Positions 46,769 through 58,475 of a DNA stretch of 64,000 nt are shown here, one piece after another. The position numbers and the translations under genes are program-made. This DNA is from Azolla caroliniana. Its lineage: Eukaryota > Polypodiophyta. Numbering within the stretch: the stretch's first letter is position 1; every line of letters begins with the position of its first letter. Below the pieces are notes generated by a model, which did not search any database, had not been told where the DNA came from, and was given only the letters and a program-made list of their open reading frames with translations. The stretch spans positions 12,338,001 through 12,402,000 of the forward strand of contig JBHGNT010000008.1 in assembly GCA_043228905.1 (NCBI GenBank). Direction: 5' to 3'.

Positions 46769-47666
46769 CTCCCGGTTTCAACTTGTACACCCACTTGTTT
46801 CGGAGTGCCCGCTTTCCTTTCGGCAGCTCCACCAATTCGTACGTATGGTTCTCATGCAGGGAATCCATCTCGTCCTGCATGGCAGTTAACCATTTTCGGC
46901 TGTGGGTGTCTTCCTTCGCTTCTTCGAAGCTTTCCGGCTCCCCCTCATCGGTCAGCAGAACATGCTCTGCATCCGGAAATCTCCGGGGCGCCCTTCTCTC
47001 TCTGAGAGGATATCTCCGTCTCTGGGCTTCGGTGACCGGCTCATCCATCTGCTCTTCATCCGAATCCGATTCGGGGTCTTGGCCGGTTCCGGTTTCAGCT
47101 TCCTCTACTTCTTCTTCTGCCGGTTCGGTATCCTCAGCGTAACCGGCTGGATCTTCGAGTGCTAACCGGTCTCTCGCCGGTTGGGTCTGCGTATCGTAGA
47201 GTCGATCCTTACCGGTCGACTCGGAGTTCATTATCTTCTTCTCCGACTCCCAGTCGGCGAGCGTCTTGTCCTCCATGAAGATAATATCTCGACTCCGGAA
47301 TACCTTCTTGTCGACCGGGTCCCACACTCGGTAGCCGAACTCATCGTCACCGTAAACGAGGAATATGCATGGCCGGGTCTTTGGATCTAACTTTCCTCTC
47401 CGGTCCTTAGCTACATGCACGTATGCGAGACACCCGAACACCTTCAGATGCCAGTAGGATACTTCCTTACCGGTCCACACTCTCTGTGGCGTGTCTCCAT
47501 CCAAGGGTACTGAGGGTGATCTGTTTATCATGTATGTCGCCGTCGACAATGCCTCAGCCCAAAACTTCTTGGGTAGTTTTGCATGCGCTAGCATACTCCG
47601 GACCCTCTCCATTTTGGTCCAGTTCATCCTCTCGGCCAGCCCGTTTAGTTCCGGCGTCTTCGGCAC
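46728..47666 (-). pseudogene. integrase C-terminal and linker, copia D2
   Basis: PKTPELNGLAERMNWTKMER (third catalytic Glu), GYRVWDPVDKKVFRSRDI, acidic linker, then RT start [11 protein letters not shown]. It is nearly the same as D1. Confidence 0.85.
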
Positions 47667-47719
47667 GGTAAATTCGAGCCGGATTCCCTTCGAGCGGCAG
47701 TACTCCTCAAACTGCCCCC

Positions 47720-48608
47720 GGTATTCTCCTCGGTGATGAGCATCAACTCTTCTTCACTTGCCGCGATTGCCGTCGTTCCCTTCCGGTCCGGCCCCCTTCG
47801 GTCTTTACCATTCCGGTCTGGGGTCCGCTTCGAATCGGTACCGTCGGTCTCCTTATCTTTTCGGGAATGCCGACAGTTCTTTTGGAAGTGTCCCGGCTTG
47901 CCGCAATAGAAGCAAGTGGGCCTCCCCCTTGACTTTGACCGTGTCCCCGACTTCTCCCGGTTCTGGGGACTACGATTTCTATGTCTTCCTCGTTCCGATT
48001 CGGTAAGGAGCACTTTGGAGTCGGAGCTCGTATCTTTGTCTTTCCGACGCGCCTCCTCATCTAGCAAGCTCGACTTTACTCTTGCTAGGGATAACCGTTT
48101 TCCTTCTGGCCCGGCGTTGCCCAAAGTGACAACCAACGTCTCCCAGTTATCTGGGAGGGAACCGAGCAGGAGTAGCGCTAGTACCTCATCGGCAAGAGGT
48201 ACTTCCAATGATGTTGCCTGGTGTATCAGCCCCTAGAAGGCATTCATATGCTCCGCCATGCTGGAGCCATCTTGGTACCAGAGTCTTACTAGCTTCCGGA
48301 ATACCGAAAGCTGATTAACAACATTTTTGTTTTGAAACATTATGCCGATCTTCTCCCAGAGCTCATGAGCCTTGCTCACTTCATTGAAGTTGTTGTACAG
48401 GCTCATGTCGATGAAGCACCGTATGTACGTTGTTGTCTTCATGTGCATCACCTCCCATATCGCGGCGTCGATTTTGTCCGGTCTCTTGTCCCCGAACTGA
48501 ACCGGCAACCAGAGGTTTTTTAACCACAAGCATGTCCCTCATCTTCGACTTCCACACTGAATAGTTGAAGCCAGTGAGCTTGAACATGCCGCCAAACGAT
48601 TCGTCCAT
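47720..48608 (-). pseudogene. gag and nucleocapsid, copia D2
   Basis: Starts MDESFGGMFKLTG at 48608. The capsid is frameshifted near 48530 and 48230. The zinc knuckle CFYCGKPGHFQKNC is intact, followed by basic sequence and EEELMLITEE, after which the frame jumps into the end of the integrase core because of the internal deletion. Confidence 0.85.
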
Positions 48609-48637
48609 TTTCTGTGTCTTTTCGCTCTGATACCACT

Positions 48638-49289
48638 TGACGGGAACTCAACGCTCCTTATGCACAACACTCGGCCAGAACCGAGCTTAGAATGATACAC
48701 AGAAAAACGGAAATAAATTGCACGACACAAAGAGGAGGAAGATACACAGGATGTTTACGTGGAAAACCCCAAATTAGGGGAAAAACCACGGTAGCCCACA
48801 GGCTGCAAACTGTCACTATGTAAGGAATGTACAAAACAGTGAGTTCACGGAGGCAATGACCTCGTGCTCACGATCTTCGCCACAGGCGGCGGTTAGAACA
48901 GAGGCAACGACCTCTTTCTCTCTCTCTCTCTCTGTACATTGTTACGCACTCACTCTATTCTTGCACCAACAAGAATAACAACAACTGAATTTACAACAAC
49001 TGCTAAAAGTTTGCCCTAAGTCATATTTATACTAATATGACTTTTCGGCCATTTACAAATATAGCCTCGATGGACTCTCAGAAACATATTTATGAATATG
49101 TCTCCTTGTCCGGTTCATACCGGGTCTGCACCATCCGGCTCTCCGTAGCCGGGTACTCCTCGTCCGGTTCATACCGGGTCTGTATCATCCGGCTCTCCGT
49201 AGCCAGGTACTCCTCATCCGGTCTCGGCCGAGTTTGTTCATCGGCACTATTCTTCTCCCTTCCCATCCGGAGGGACCTGTCTCCCAACA
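48638..49289 (-). repeat. 5' LTR of copia D2
   Basis: 652 bp, TGTTGGGAGACAGG at 49289 to CCCGTCA at 48638 on the minus strand, followed by the primer-binding site. Confidence 0.93.
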
Positions 49290-49294
49290 ATTTA

Positions 49295-49700
49295 TGACCA
49301 GTATATGCGAGTACTCGAATTGCATTATTCTATGTTGGTATCTCAATGTCTCGCGATTGAGAGCCTTCGAGCCTGTCTGGTGGTTCCCTACCTCTCGGGA
49401 TCAGAGATCCCTCCTCCTCATGGCCTATCCTTTTCTCCATTGTCGTCCTTTGAGTAGCAGATTCCCTAATCAGTAGAGCGTTAATGATTTCCGATCTCAT
49501 AGTCCATTCGCCCCTGATTCCATGGAGTATGTTTGCCTGATCTTGTAGTGGCAATGACATAAACCATTGTCGTGAAGAAAACCGGGCATAGGCAGAATTG
49601 GAGAAAAAGGCGCATGAACCGGCTCTTACATGGATGGGCGCATGAATTGCTATTTTGATATTTTGTACATGATTCATAAATGGATCGGCTGATGTAAATA
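49295..49700 (-). mobile_element. LINE fragment, minus strand (continuation)
   Basis: Continues the LINE interrupted by D2. The plus-strand LINE has KIRVLAYDRSKWIIDP at the equivalent place, and here the matching residues lie on both sides of the D2 insertion. Similarity fades near 49700. Confidence 0.6.
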
Positions 49701-49734
49701 CTAAGTAGTACGCTGTCGTAGTGTAATTCGCACA

Positions 49735-50040
49735 GGATGTGAAAAATTACATTTTTGGTTTCTCCGGATAGGATATGGAGTACCCAGTGAGAACCGGAAG
49801 GAATAACCGGTGAGGACCGAAACCGGTAAGGAGACCGGCAAGAGCCGAATGAAGAAGGCCGGTGAGAGTCGGTGAGAAATGGACGAAGAGGACCGGCATG
49901 GAGGATCCGGTAAGAACCGGATAAAGAAAACCGGCGAGAACCAGATGAAGCAGAACCGGCAAGAGCCAGATGAAGAAGGCTGGTGAGAGTCTCTCACCAG
50001 ATGAAGAGACATATTTGTAAATAGAAGAAAGTATAAAATT
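49735..50040 (+). repeat. family-D-like LTR relic, CCGG-rich
   Basis: Repeated gagaaccgg/gaaccggtgag phrases followed by gagacatatttgtaaata, the same order as in D LTRs read on the minus strand, but here in plus orientation and diverged. Confidence 0.45.
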
Positions 50041-50051
50041 ATATATTACAT

Positions 50052-50116
50052 GCATAGGGCAAGATTCGAACCTTGCACCTCCATGTTAATAATGTTAAGC
50101 CTTATCATTATACTAG
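50052..50116 (-). other. tRNA-like sequence or SINE head
   Basis: On the minus strand TAGTATAATGATAAGG (50115-50100) fits the pol III A box, and GGTTCGAATCTTG (50072-50060) fits the B box, about 28 bp further on. There is no complete cloverleaf and no clear tail, so a tRNA-derived SINE or decayed tRNA is more likely than a working tRNA gene. Confidence 0.35.
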
Positions 50117-50557
50117 CGTATTATGAATTTTAAAGTTATACTAAACTTTATCCCACGTAAAATTTCTAGACATGCATGGTACAAAAAGTTATTCATGCAT
50201 AGACACTCGAGTTAAAAGAAAGGATGAGATAGCAAGCTAATCATGCACATGTAGTGTGCATGAAAATTAAAGATAGGAAAAGCATGATGCTTGCATGTGA
50301 TAAACTTAGACTCTTCCAACACTATATAAGGAAGAGAGAAAGATGTATAGAGGTTGTTGATTATTTTACAAGGGTTGATTAATATAAGATAATCGTGGGA
50401 TCCACGAATTTGCTAACTATTATTCTCTCTTAATTTGAGTACTCACTAATACACTATACTCGTGGGATTCACGAGTTTTTCATATCTTTCTTTCTCACAA
50501 TATATTTCACATTCTTAATTGCCTTAGAATTTTCTTTCCTCCTAGTCCAAAACCCCA

Positions 50558-51721
50558 ATGGTTCCCACCCAATTCACGCAACGATCCGGAGCCGAAAGGC
50601 ACGACACAAGTGGTGAACCCGACGTGAACACGGGTGGCAAGGAGATGGAAAATCAACCGGAGGCTAACAACATGATGATGATGTTCGAGCGGATGCTTCA
50701 GGAATAACGTGCGATGTCGGAGATAGCAGCGGCAGTAGAGCGGCTCGTGCAACAGATCGGGCAATTCAACGGAAAGGACGTATCACGCTATCTTCGGGAC
50801 TACAAGGCGGAAATGCTACGGTGCGGGATTTCGGAAGGACTGCAAGTGGCATCCTTCAACCGGGTGGCTACCGACGGGCTTCAAGCAAGTATCCACGGGC
50901 TACGACAACAAAATCCGACGTGGGAAGCGTTTGAAGAGGCGCTAAAGACCACGTTCGCTATCGAGGACTCCTCCAAGGCAACGCGGAGAGGATTTGAGGA
51001 TTGGGTAGAAACGCCGGACAAGGGGATGAAGGTCCTCGATGTGTTCTCAGCATTCGAAAGTCGGTTCGGGAGGTTGTCTGCGAGAGGTCAAGCTATCCTT
51101 GCACCGGACAAAGTTATCATGTTCTTACGAGCCGTAGACGTTCGGGACCGGAAGGATCTTGGAGTGCTTCTAGAGGACACGACTACCGAGAGTGGCCTCA
51201 CCGAAACATGGGAAAGCGTGCGGGATATCGTCGCGCGATACACAAAGAGGGGGCAATGGCTTGCCAACGAAGAAAAGAGGGTTTTGGAACCGATTCCAAA
51301 ACCAAGATCCGGATCGGAAGACCATCAACCGCGGGCTCGGGAAGGTATGACTGAGAAGGGAATCGACGCAACTACGGTGGAGCAGGTGCTGAAGGAGATG
51401 GAGAATCTGAAAATCGCGATGGTGAAGAAGTTGGATGACCGTCCCACAAGTTCGAAGTATATGGACCGTCGATGCATATGGTGCGATAGCACCGAACATG
51501 ATCGGAGGGATTGCAACGAGCACAAGGAAGCGCTACGACAGGATCTTATCTACTACGAGGGAAATCGGATTCATTCGATGGACTCTCGGAAGCCGCTTCA
51601 ACCGAACTTCCGAAAAGGTGGCATGAAGAAGGTCCTGGAGGAGGAAATAGCGGCGAAGAGCAATTACGCGACAACCGCGGGAATACGTGTCTTTTTTGCC
51701 GGAAGTGCTAGAAAACACTGA
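50558..51721 (+). pseudogene. gag, gypsy F
   Basis: Starts at 50558 (MVPTQFTQRSG). A single TAA at 50705-50707 precedes a long open stretch from 50714 (SEIAAAVERLVQQIGQF, FNGKDVSRYLRDYKAEML, RQQNPTWEAFEEALKTTF). One zinc knuckle, CIWCDSTEHDRRDC, lies near 51471-51512. It closes at 51721, apparently by a frameshift or indel. It would be a structural protein of the particle. Confidence 0.75.
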
Positions 51722-51929
51722 GAAAACCGACTCTAACGAGATCCGAAGCACCGCGGAAGGCATCCGGGAAGTTACGGGATGGGAGTGACCCGTCGATAAG
51801 AATAGCGTGTTTGCTTTATGCCAATTGCATGAAGTGTATGTAGATGAGAAGCGACGGCAGACGGATGAGGCGGTCGGTCCATCGAAGACACCGGAAAGCT
51901 GGAACTCCTGAGGTAAGGGAAAAGAAAAG

Positions 51930-52494
51930 ATGATTCCGGCATTCAAGCTCGCCTCGGACATCGAACAACAAATGGACTTGAAAAAGGTGTTCGAGGAGAG
52001 AATCCTCGATAGCCGGGTAGATTTTTCGCTTCGAGAATTACTCGGAATAGCGAAGAAGGAGTTCCACGATCTTCTTGTGGATCTCGTGAAGAGAAAAAGG
52101 CAAAGTACGGAGGAGAACGCTCCAAGGGTGAATGCAAATACCGTTCTAATGAATGACACTGAATTGGAGGACGAAATACCGAATTCTCACTACACAAAAG
52201 CCACACTGGGCATGCGCAACTACGGAGACTCCGGTCCGAATCGGTAACATCAAAGAACACGTGCTAGCATTGATTGATCACAGATCGGAGATCAACTTGA
52301 TGTCCAAGGAATTCTACCGGAAGGGTAAGTGGCCTATTAACACGAATCATGGGTGGAAGATCCGGGCAGCCACTAAAGCAATGGAAGAACTATTTGCAGC
52401 TTGTCCGGATGTGATGGTGAAGATCGGGGATGTGGAGATAGACCAAAATTTATTCTTGCAAGATGAGATCTCACACTCCGTGATCATCGGGTAA
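51930..52494 (+). pseudogene. protease region, gypsy F
   Basis: Two overlapping frames. Retropepsin-like sequence VLALIDHRSEINLMS has the catalytic Asp, but His-Arg replaces the usual Ser/Thr-Gly. DVEIDQNLFLQ and SHSVIIG follow near the domain end. Confidence 0.6.
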
Positions 52495-52796
52495 CCCTTT
52501 ATCACGGCATCACGGATGGAGATGAAGGTGGTCGATAGTGGTGCGGCTTTTACGTGAATTCGGAGCCAAAACGGAGGGAAATCCGTCCAATTCCTAACGG
52601 TGCCGGCAAATCATGAAAGGAACAAGAGGGAGCTCTTGTCCCAAACGAAGATGGATTTTTAGATCGGACTGTTGCGGAGTGGGGAAGTGATAGTCCGAGA
52701 AGCCCTGATACCCCACACAGGAAGAAGACTCTCGGAGCAAAACAAGTACGAATCGGTCTGGATGGGGCATCCGCGTACACGACTGTAACCGGAGGA

Positions 52797-53609
52797 ATGA
52801 AGAAAGAATACCGAAAAGTGGAGGATAAGTTACGGTTGGCATCAATAATAAAAGAAGACGAAGAAATCGTGGGAATAGTCGAAGAAGTGTTCTATGGGAG
52901 CACACTACAACGGCTTGAAGAGCTCACGGAAGATACAAGCCAGGGAAACCGGGTAATTCTGGTGGAGTCGGTTGAGATGTACGAGATCATTGTGAAAATG
53001 GGGCCAGATGCGCTCCACAAAGAAGAAACAATGGTAAGTACGAAATACAAGACCACGGAGAAGAAAGTGAAACCGGTCGCGGGACCGTTACCTGCAGATA
53101 GCAAACAAAAGAGGAAAGAAGTCTCAGGGGATTCGACACTTCGGAAATCCATGGATATTGGACATGCCTTCATGGATGAGACCCGAAAGAAACTTCGGAT
53201 CGGTGGAGGTGGGTTCCTATTAAAGAATGAAGAAGAACGATTCCGTGGGATGCTAGAGCGACATGGGAGAGCATTTGCATTTACATCGAAAGAAATAGGA
53301 TGCGCTGACCCGAAGATAGTGGAGCCGATGGTGATCTTCACGATTGACCATGTGCCGTGGAACCTGAAGCCGATTCCGGTGCCATGGGCGCATATTCCGA
53401 AAATCATCGACTTGCTCAAGGAGAAGGTGGCGATGGGGATTCTAGAGCCATCAAATGCTCCGTACTCAAATCAATGGTTTACGGTTCCGAAGAAGTATGG
53501 GTCACTCCGATTTATTCAAGATTTGCAACCGGTAAACAAGGTCACGATCCGGAACTCCGGAGTTGGTCCGATAGTGGACGAATTTGCGGAAGCATTTTCC
53601 GGTCGCGCG
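52797..53609 (+). pseudogene. reverse transcriptase N-terminal part, gypsy F
   Basis: PIPVPWAHIPKIIDLLKEKV, MGILEPSNAPYSNQWFTVPK and LRFIQDLQPVNKVTIRNSG are gypsy RT fingers/palm motifs. The YxDD box is absent because the element is truncated. The open frame runs on to 53822 only through unrelated antisense copia E sequence. Confidence 0.75.
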
Positions 53610-54753
53610 ATCTGGCTTCTTTCCGAAGTATTTTTCGTGCAAAGTAACCTCATGCACCGAATGTTGTGCATCGGTTCATTAGGTAGACGGTCGTATTTGC
53701 AGCTTTGGCCCAATATGACTTGGGCATATGCTTCTCGTTCATCATGGCCCGCGCTACTTCGAGGATGTGCCGATTTTTGCGCTCGGCCACTTCGTTTTGT
53801 TGCGGAGTGTGTCGGCAAGTGAATTCTCGCCGAATTCCTTCCTTTCAAAGATACGCCGCGAAATCATCCGAGAAGTACTCCTTGCCGCCATCCAATCGAA
53901 GACAACGTACATGTTGGCCCGTGGCTTTCTCGATTTCATTCTTGAATGTTTGGAAGTGTCTGAACAGTTCGCTCTTTTGCCTCATCGGGTAGATCCAAGT
54001 GTGCCTGGAGAAGTTGTCGATGAAGAGCACGTAATATTGGCATCCGCCGAATGTAGCCGTCTGCGCCGGTCCCCATACGCCGGAATGGACTACGTCGAGT
54101 AGACCTTTGCTCATGTTCTGCTCTTTCGGGAATGGGTGTCGGTGTTGCTTGCCGAATTGGCACGCTTCGCATACACCTTCAATCTCCTTCTCTTTGAATG
54201 TCGGGAGTCCGATGACGACTCCTTTCGATTTCATTGCTTTGAGTTTGTTGAGATTTTTGTGGCCGATTCGCTTGTGCCACAACTCTATGTCGGAGTCGGC
54301 TTTCATGCCCTTTGCGAACATGGCCGATTTCATCTCGTGTGAGTCGAGAATGAACATTCGGCCCTCTCTTCGTCCGCGTGTGATGAGTCGGCCCTCTTTT
54401 TCGATGAAGCAACCGCCTTGATTAAATCGAACTTGCATCCCTTGCTCTACAATTTGGCCGACGGAGACCAAATTCTTCGTAATGGTCGGTACATGCAAGA
54501 CATTTTTAATGTAATTTTGCTTACCTTCTTTTCCGAACGGAACATTGCCGATGTGCCGATTTGGGTGCGTAGTATCGTCTCTGGTTTCAACATAGCCGGG
54601 TTGGTCCAGCTCTCGAAGTTCTCGGAACCATTCTTGATGCGATGTCATATGGTTCGAGGCACCGGAATCGACGAACCATACGTCTTCCGGACTGGAGGCA
54701 CTAGTTGAGGTAGAGGCCGACATAGAGTTTGCTCTATGTTTCATCATGAACAT
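53610..54753 (-). pseudogene. protease and integrase, copia E
   Basis: Protease VWFVDSGASNHMTS with intact DSG. Zinc region ELWHKRIGHKNLNKL and CEACQFGKQHRHPF. Integrase core VHSGVWGPAQ (the first Asp is not seen), RLDGGKEYFSDDF, then a frameshift near 53845 followed by TPQQNEVAERKNRHIL with the catalytic Glu. Confidence 0.8.
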
Positions 54754-54971
54754 TCCGCCACGGTCGGAGTTGTGTGCCCGTACATTCCGCTATACTCTTC
54801 GTAGTCGGAATTGTGCACGTAATTCGTGAGTTGTCGGCTTGTGGAAGCCGTTTCGCGCATCTTCTTTCGGCACTCTTCTTCATGGTGGCCGAGCTTTCCA
54901 CGATATCCGCATTCGGTTGCATTTTGACGGCTCGGGCAGGAGTGGAAGCTCCCCCTTCTTGCGAAGGTTCC

Positions 54972-55700
54972 TCATTGGCTTCTGTTTTGCGGCCGAAATT
55001 GGGAGTTGTTGTCGTAGGTCGGACCTCGTCCGCCTTGTCCTTGGCCGAATCGGCCTCTCGTTCGTCCGCGTCCTCTTCCTCCGTTCGAGTGCGTGTAGAG
55101 CATGTGGCCTTCCGACTCATTGCTCCTTGTACACATGTGGTTTTCTTCGACCAATAGCATTGATTGGAGCTCGAAGGAGGGAGATTTCTCCCTTGCTAGA
55201 ACGGCGGTTCGCATCGTGCCGAACCGTGGTGCGAGGCCACCGAGGCATATTTGCACCATCTCATCATCATCTATACTTACGCTTATCGAGCCGAGCGAGT
55301 CGCAAAGCTCCTTGATCTTCAAGGTGTATGTCGTGATGGACATGTACCTTTGTTGAATGTTGTTCAACTCTTTGCGGAGTTGAAGCCTTCTTGCGGTTGT
55401 GTTCGCCGCGAAAATCTTTCGTAGATTTTCCCATGCCTCCTTCGGCGTCTTGGCTTCACGAATGTAGCCGAGCATGTGATCGTGAACACATGTCGCCGAG
55501 CAATACATCACGCGGCTTGCGGCTTGCTCCCATGTCGCGTATCCGGGAGCCGCTTCGACGGGTCGGTCTTCGTGCTCTCCTTTGACGTAGCTCCAATAGC
55601 CTTGTCCGACAAGGTATTGGTGCATCTTGTACTCCCAAGATGCGAAGTTGTTTCGATCCAACTTCTCGGTAGGGAGAGCGCTCCCCATTTGAGTATTCAT
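54972..55700 (-). pseudogene. gag, copia E
   Basis: An open frame of 242 residues starting MNTQMGSALPTEKLDRNNFA: WEYKMHQYLVGQGYWSYVKG, TPKEAWENLRKIFAANTTAR, DDDEMVQICLGGLAPRFGTM, then a Gly/Arg-rich stretch (GGRGRGRTRGRFGQGQGGRG). It closes before the zinc knuckle, which follows in another frame (CRKRLP-type sequence near 54860). Confidence 0.85.
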
Positions 55701-55859
55701 TATGTCGATTCGTCTTCTTCTTCTTCTCTCTTCAAATGTGAGCTATGTAGCGAAGCTACGATAGCGATTAGCCGGTTCTTGGTCGTCGGTGTAGAGCACA
55801 ACACACGATCACGATGAGGCAAATGGGCTAGACCGAGCTACCAAATCGCTCTGATACTG

Positions 55860-56244
55860 TGTAAAGAATTGGATATGATTCTTGTGAAGCGGAAGAGATG
55901 TGAGTTATGTGTGTATGAGAGAGAGAGAGAGTGAAAGAGACAAGGCGTAAGACACAGAGAATACGCAACGTAAAAATACTAACAAAGGAGAAAGACTTGA
56001 TTGAATACAAGGTGGGATAAGGGTGCTTTATATAGTCACCCTCTCTCTTCATTAACCACAAGACTCATGGAGCATGGGGAATGTGAAAGCTCATAAGTTA
56101 TGTGTCATAGAATATGATTCTATGACTCATACTAAATGCTAGAATACAAAAAGGTGACATAATGGCGACTCTTGACCGTTGGAGTGTCTATTCACTCTCA
56201 AGGTGAGTTCACACACTAGACCAAGTTGAGCTTAATTCGCAACA
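55860..56244 (-). repeat. 5' LTR of copia E family
   Basis: 385 bp; TGTTGCGAATTAAGC at 56244 to TTCTTTACA at 55860 on the minus strand. A degenerate primer-binding site (CAGTATCAGAGCG) follows. It has a GA microsatellite near 55917-55930. Confidence 0.75.
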
Positions 56245-58444
56245 AGTCCTATGGAGGACTTGTATAAAAGGTGCTTAGTGAGCACATCATTATGTACAGA
56301 ATCTTATTATTTTGAATATAGTTTTTGTTGTATACTCAACTTGGTCTCTCTCTCTCTCACACACACACATTCTCTCTATGTATACCTAACTATCTCGCGG
56401 TGTTCGATTGAGCCAGCTGTGCTTGTCATTCAAGAGCTTCCACATCTAACCTTTTACACTAGTCATGAGATGGCTTGTTTGTAGTTCTCCCTAATCTTGT
56501 GATAAGTATGTGTGGGTTAATTCCAAAAGGAACGAGAAATGAATTTCAATTCTACAATGTAAGATCACTATTAATTGTGTTATCACTTGACCGTGTTATA
56601 TGAAGTACCAAAGTGTGTGAATACACCAAGGCCTAAGGTGTCTGCCAATATAAGAAGGCTAGCCACCTTCTTATCAAGGGGAGTCTTGACTTATGTTGAG
56701 ACTATATTAGTGTGGCTATGGCTCTTGTTAGCTAAGAGCATGCAATTCCTTGCGGAGCCTAAGGTATGATTCAAATCAACAATCAATGGTATGGGACATG
56801 AGGAGGTTTGGGTCCGTCTCACATTGTTGCAAGGGGGTGGCATCCCTCTTTCCTGTTTTTGGTCTATAATTCCTCATGTTTTGATAAAATAGTTGATTAA
56901 AACTTAGAGCACAAAGAGGATCAAGAAGAGGATGATAAAATAATTCCTTGAGTTTGAAAGAATCATACGCTCTTCCCTTAAGTTGTTGAGCAACAACTGT
57001 TATCACATTGATAAGTGGTAGTTCGTATAACTAATGCAACCCAAATTGTTTTGACACTTTTGAGGTGTTGTAAGATAAAACTCTTTGAATACCTTTTTGC
57101 AAGAACCTATTCTTAAAAACAGGTACAATTTTATAAAATAGAAAACGATAGCCTTACAAATTGATGTCATAGTTGATCGACAAATTTGAGGAATTGTATG
57201 TGTGAAGGACCAACAATCTCCCCAAAGAAGTAACCTAACAACGCGTTCTTAGAATCTCACAACAATAACTTATTCTGTAGTTAGGTTTCATGATATGATA
57301 AGAAGAGTGAGAAACAAAAAGGATTCAAGACCCAACGATGTTGCTTATGTAGATTTCTTGATAGAGAAATTCGTGGTTCGATACAATGTAGTAGTTTTTG
57401 GTGTCCCAACTAAAAGCTACCTCTAACTCATATGTTCTTCTAGAGAATGACCTCTAGGTTGGTGTGCGAGGGAGTACCATTGTCTACCCTTCAGTTGGTG
57501 AGACGGGTGAGAGTGAGCATTAATCACTCTTGAGCTACTTTTGTGTAGAGTAACTACTGGAACAAACTCTAATCTCACTCTATGACATTATCACATATAT
57601 AGGAAAAGAAATTATATCATAAACATGATATTTTACCATGTTTCCACACACTCCATAGAAGAGTGAAGACACAGTAAACCATGATCATGGTCTAGCTTCC
57701 ATTAGTCCGCTTAACTCAATGAACAAGTTATGAAAATTACAATGATACGGATTATAACTCATAATTTAAGAAATTATTGAGAGGGGGGGGGGGGGGGGAG
57801 GGGGGGGCTTAAGCAAACAACTTTTAAGGAAAACAAACAAATTGTACAAATCACCTTTATAGTGCCTCTCACACTTGGAAGGGTATAAAGCTTTGCATAT
57901 ATTACCTTTATACCCATAACATCTCTCTCTCTCTCTCTCTCAATACACACACACACACACACACACACACAACCTTAAACTTACAAGGTATCTTCATTGT
58001 ATCCCGTAGGCCATAACCTCGGAGGTAAGATGTCCAATAGATATTTAGCATCCCCCAATCTACTGTGTGCACACTTCCGGGTGGGTCTAGGGAGGTGACA
58101 CTAGGGGGTGCATTAACGAGGGCTAATCATGTTCAATGTGAGACATAATGGAGGATGCTTAAAAGAGGGGTGGAAAAGTAGGCTTTCGTGTGGATGAAAC
58201 TACTTGTTACAGTTGGGGAGTGGATGAGACTACTTGTTACAATTAGGGAGTGGATGAAGTGGAGGTAGTGTAGATAAAGTGAGAATTTTGGAAGCATTTC
58301 CATCACTAAGAGGAATAAGTGTGTCACCAATGAGCCATGAGAACATCATTGAGCATGAGTGCAATGCGGGTGGTACCCATATGACTGTATTGTACATGAT
58401 GGAGGTGTGACTTCATCTAGAGATGGTAGAAGGGTGATAAAATA

Positions 58445-58475
<31 letters not shown>

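Larger units (their letters stand above)
43956..49289 (-). mobile_element. copia element D2, LTRs and target duplication intact, internally deleted
   Basis: LTRs at 43956-44605 and 48638-49289, flanked by 5-bp duplications ATTTA (43951-43955 and 49290-49294). The tRNA-iMet primer site is at 48623-48635. The LINE reading frame continues on both sides, confirming the borders. Internally, protease and the integrase core are deleted relative to D1, and a 750-bp solo LTR interrupts RNase H, so the element is non-autonomous. Confidence 0.93.
50200..53609 (+). mobile_element. Ty3/gypsy element F, 3'-truncated
   Basis: LTR-like upstream region with TATATAAGG near 50324, gag (50558-51721), a protease region (about 52150-52494) and the N-terminal part of RT (52797-53609). 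RT is cut after FAEAFSGRAI, where copia E sequence in the opposite direction begins. Gag and RT are of a different type from A, B and G. Confidence 0.75.
53610..56244 (-). mobile_element. copia element E family, 5' half
   Basis: 5' LTR (55860-56244), gag (55700-54972), protease and integrase (54753 to about 53610). It is cut in the integrase C-terminal part (HEKYF near 53630). The left end directly abuts gypsy F. Together with 32733-34966 it covers most of one copia element. Confidence 0.8.

Noticed and set aside
50052-50116. Functional tRNA gene
   Set aside because: The boxes are present, but acceptor and anticodon stems cannot be paired convincingly by eye.
53610-53822. C-terminal extension of the gypsy F RT frame
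   Set aside because: It is antisense copia E integrase read by chance.
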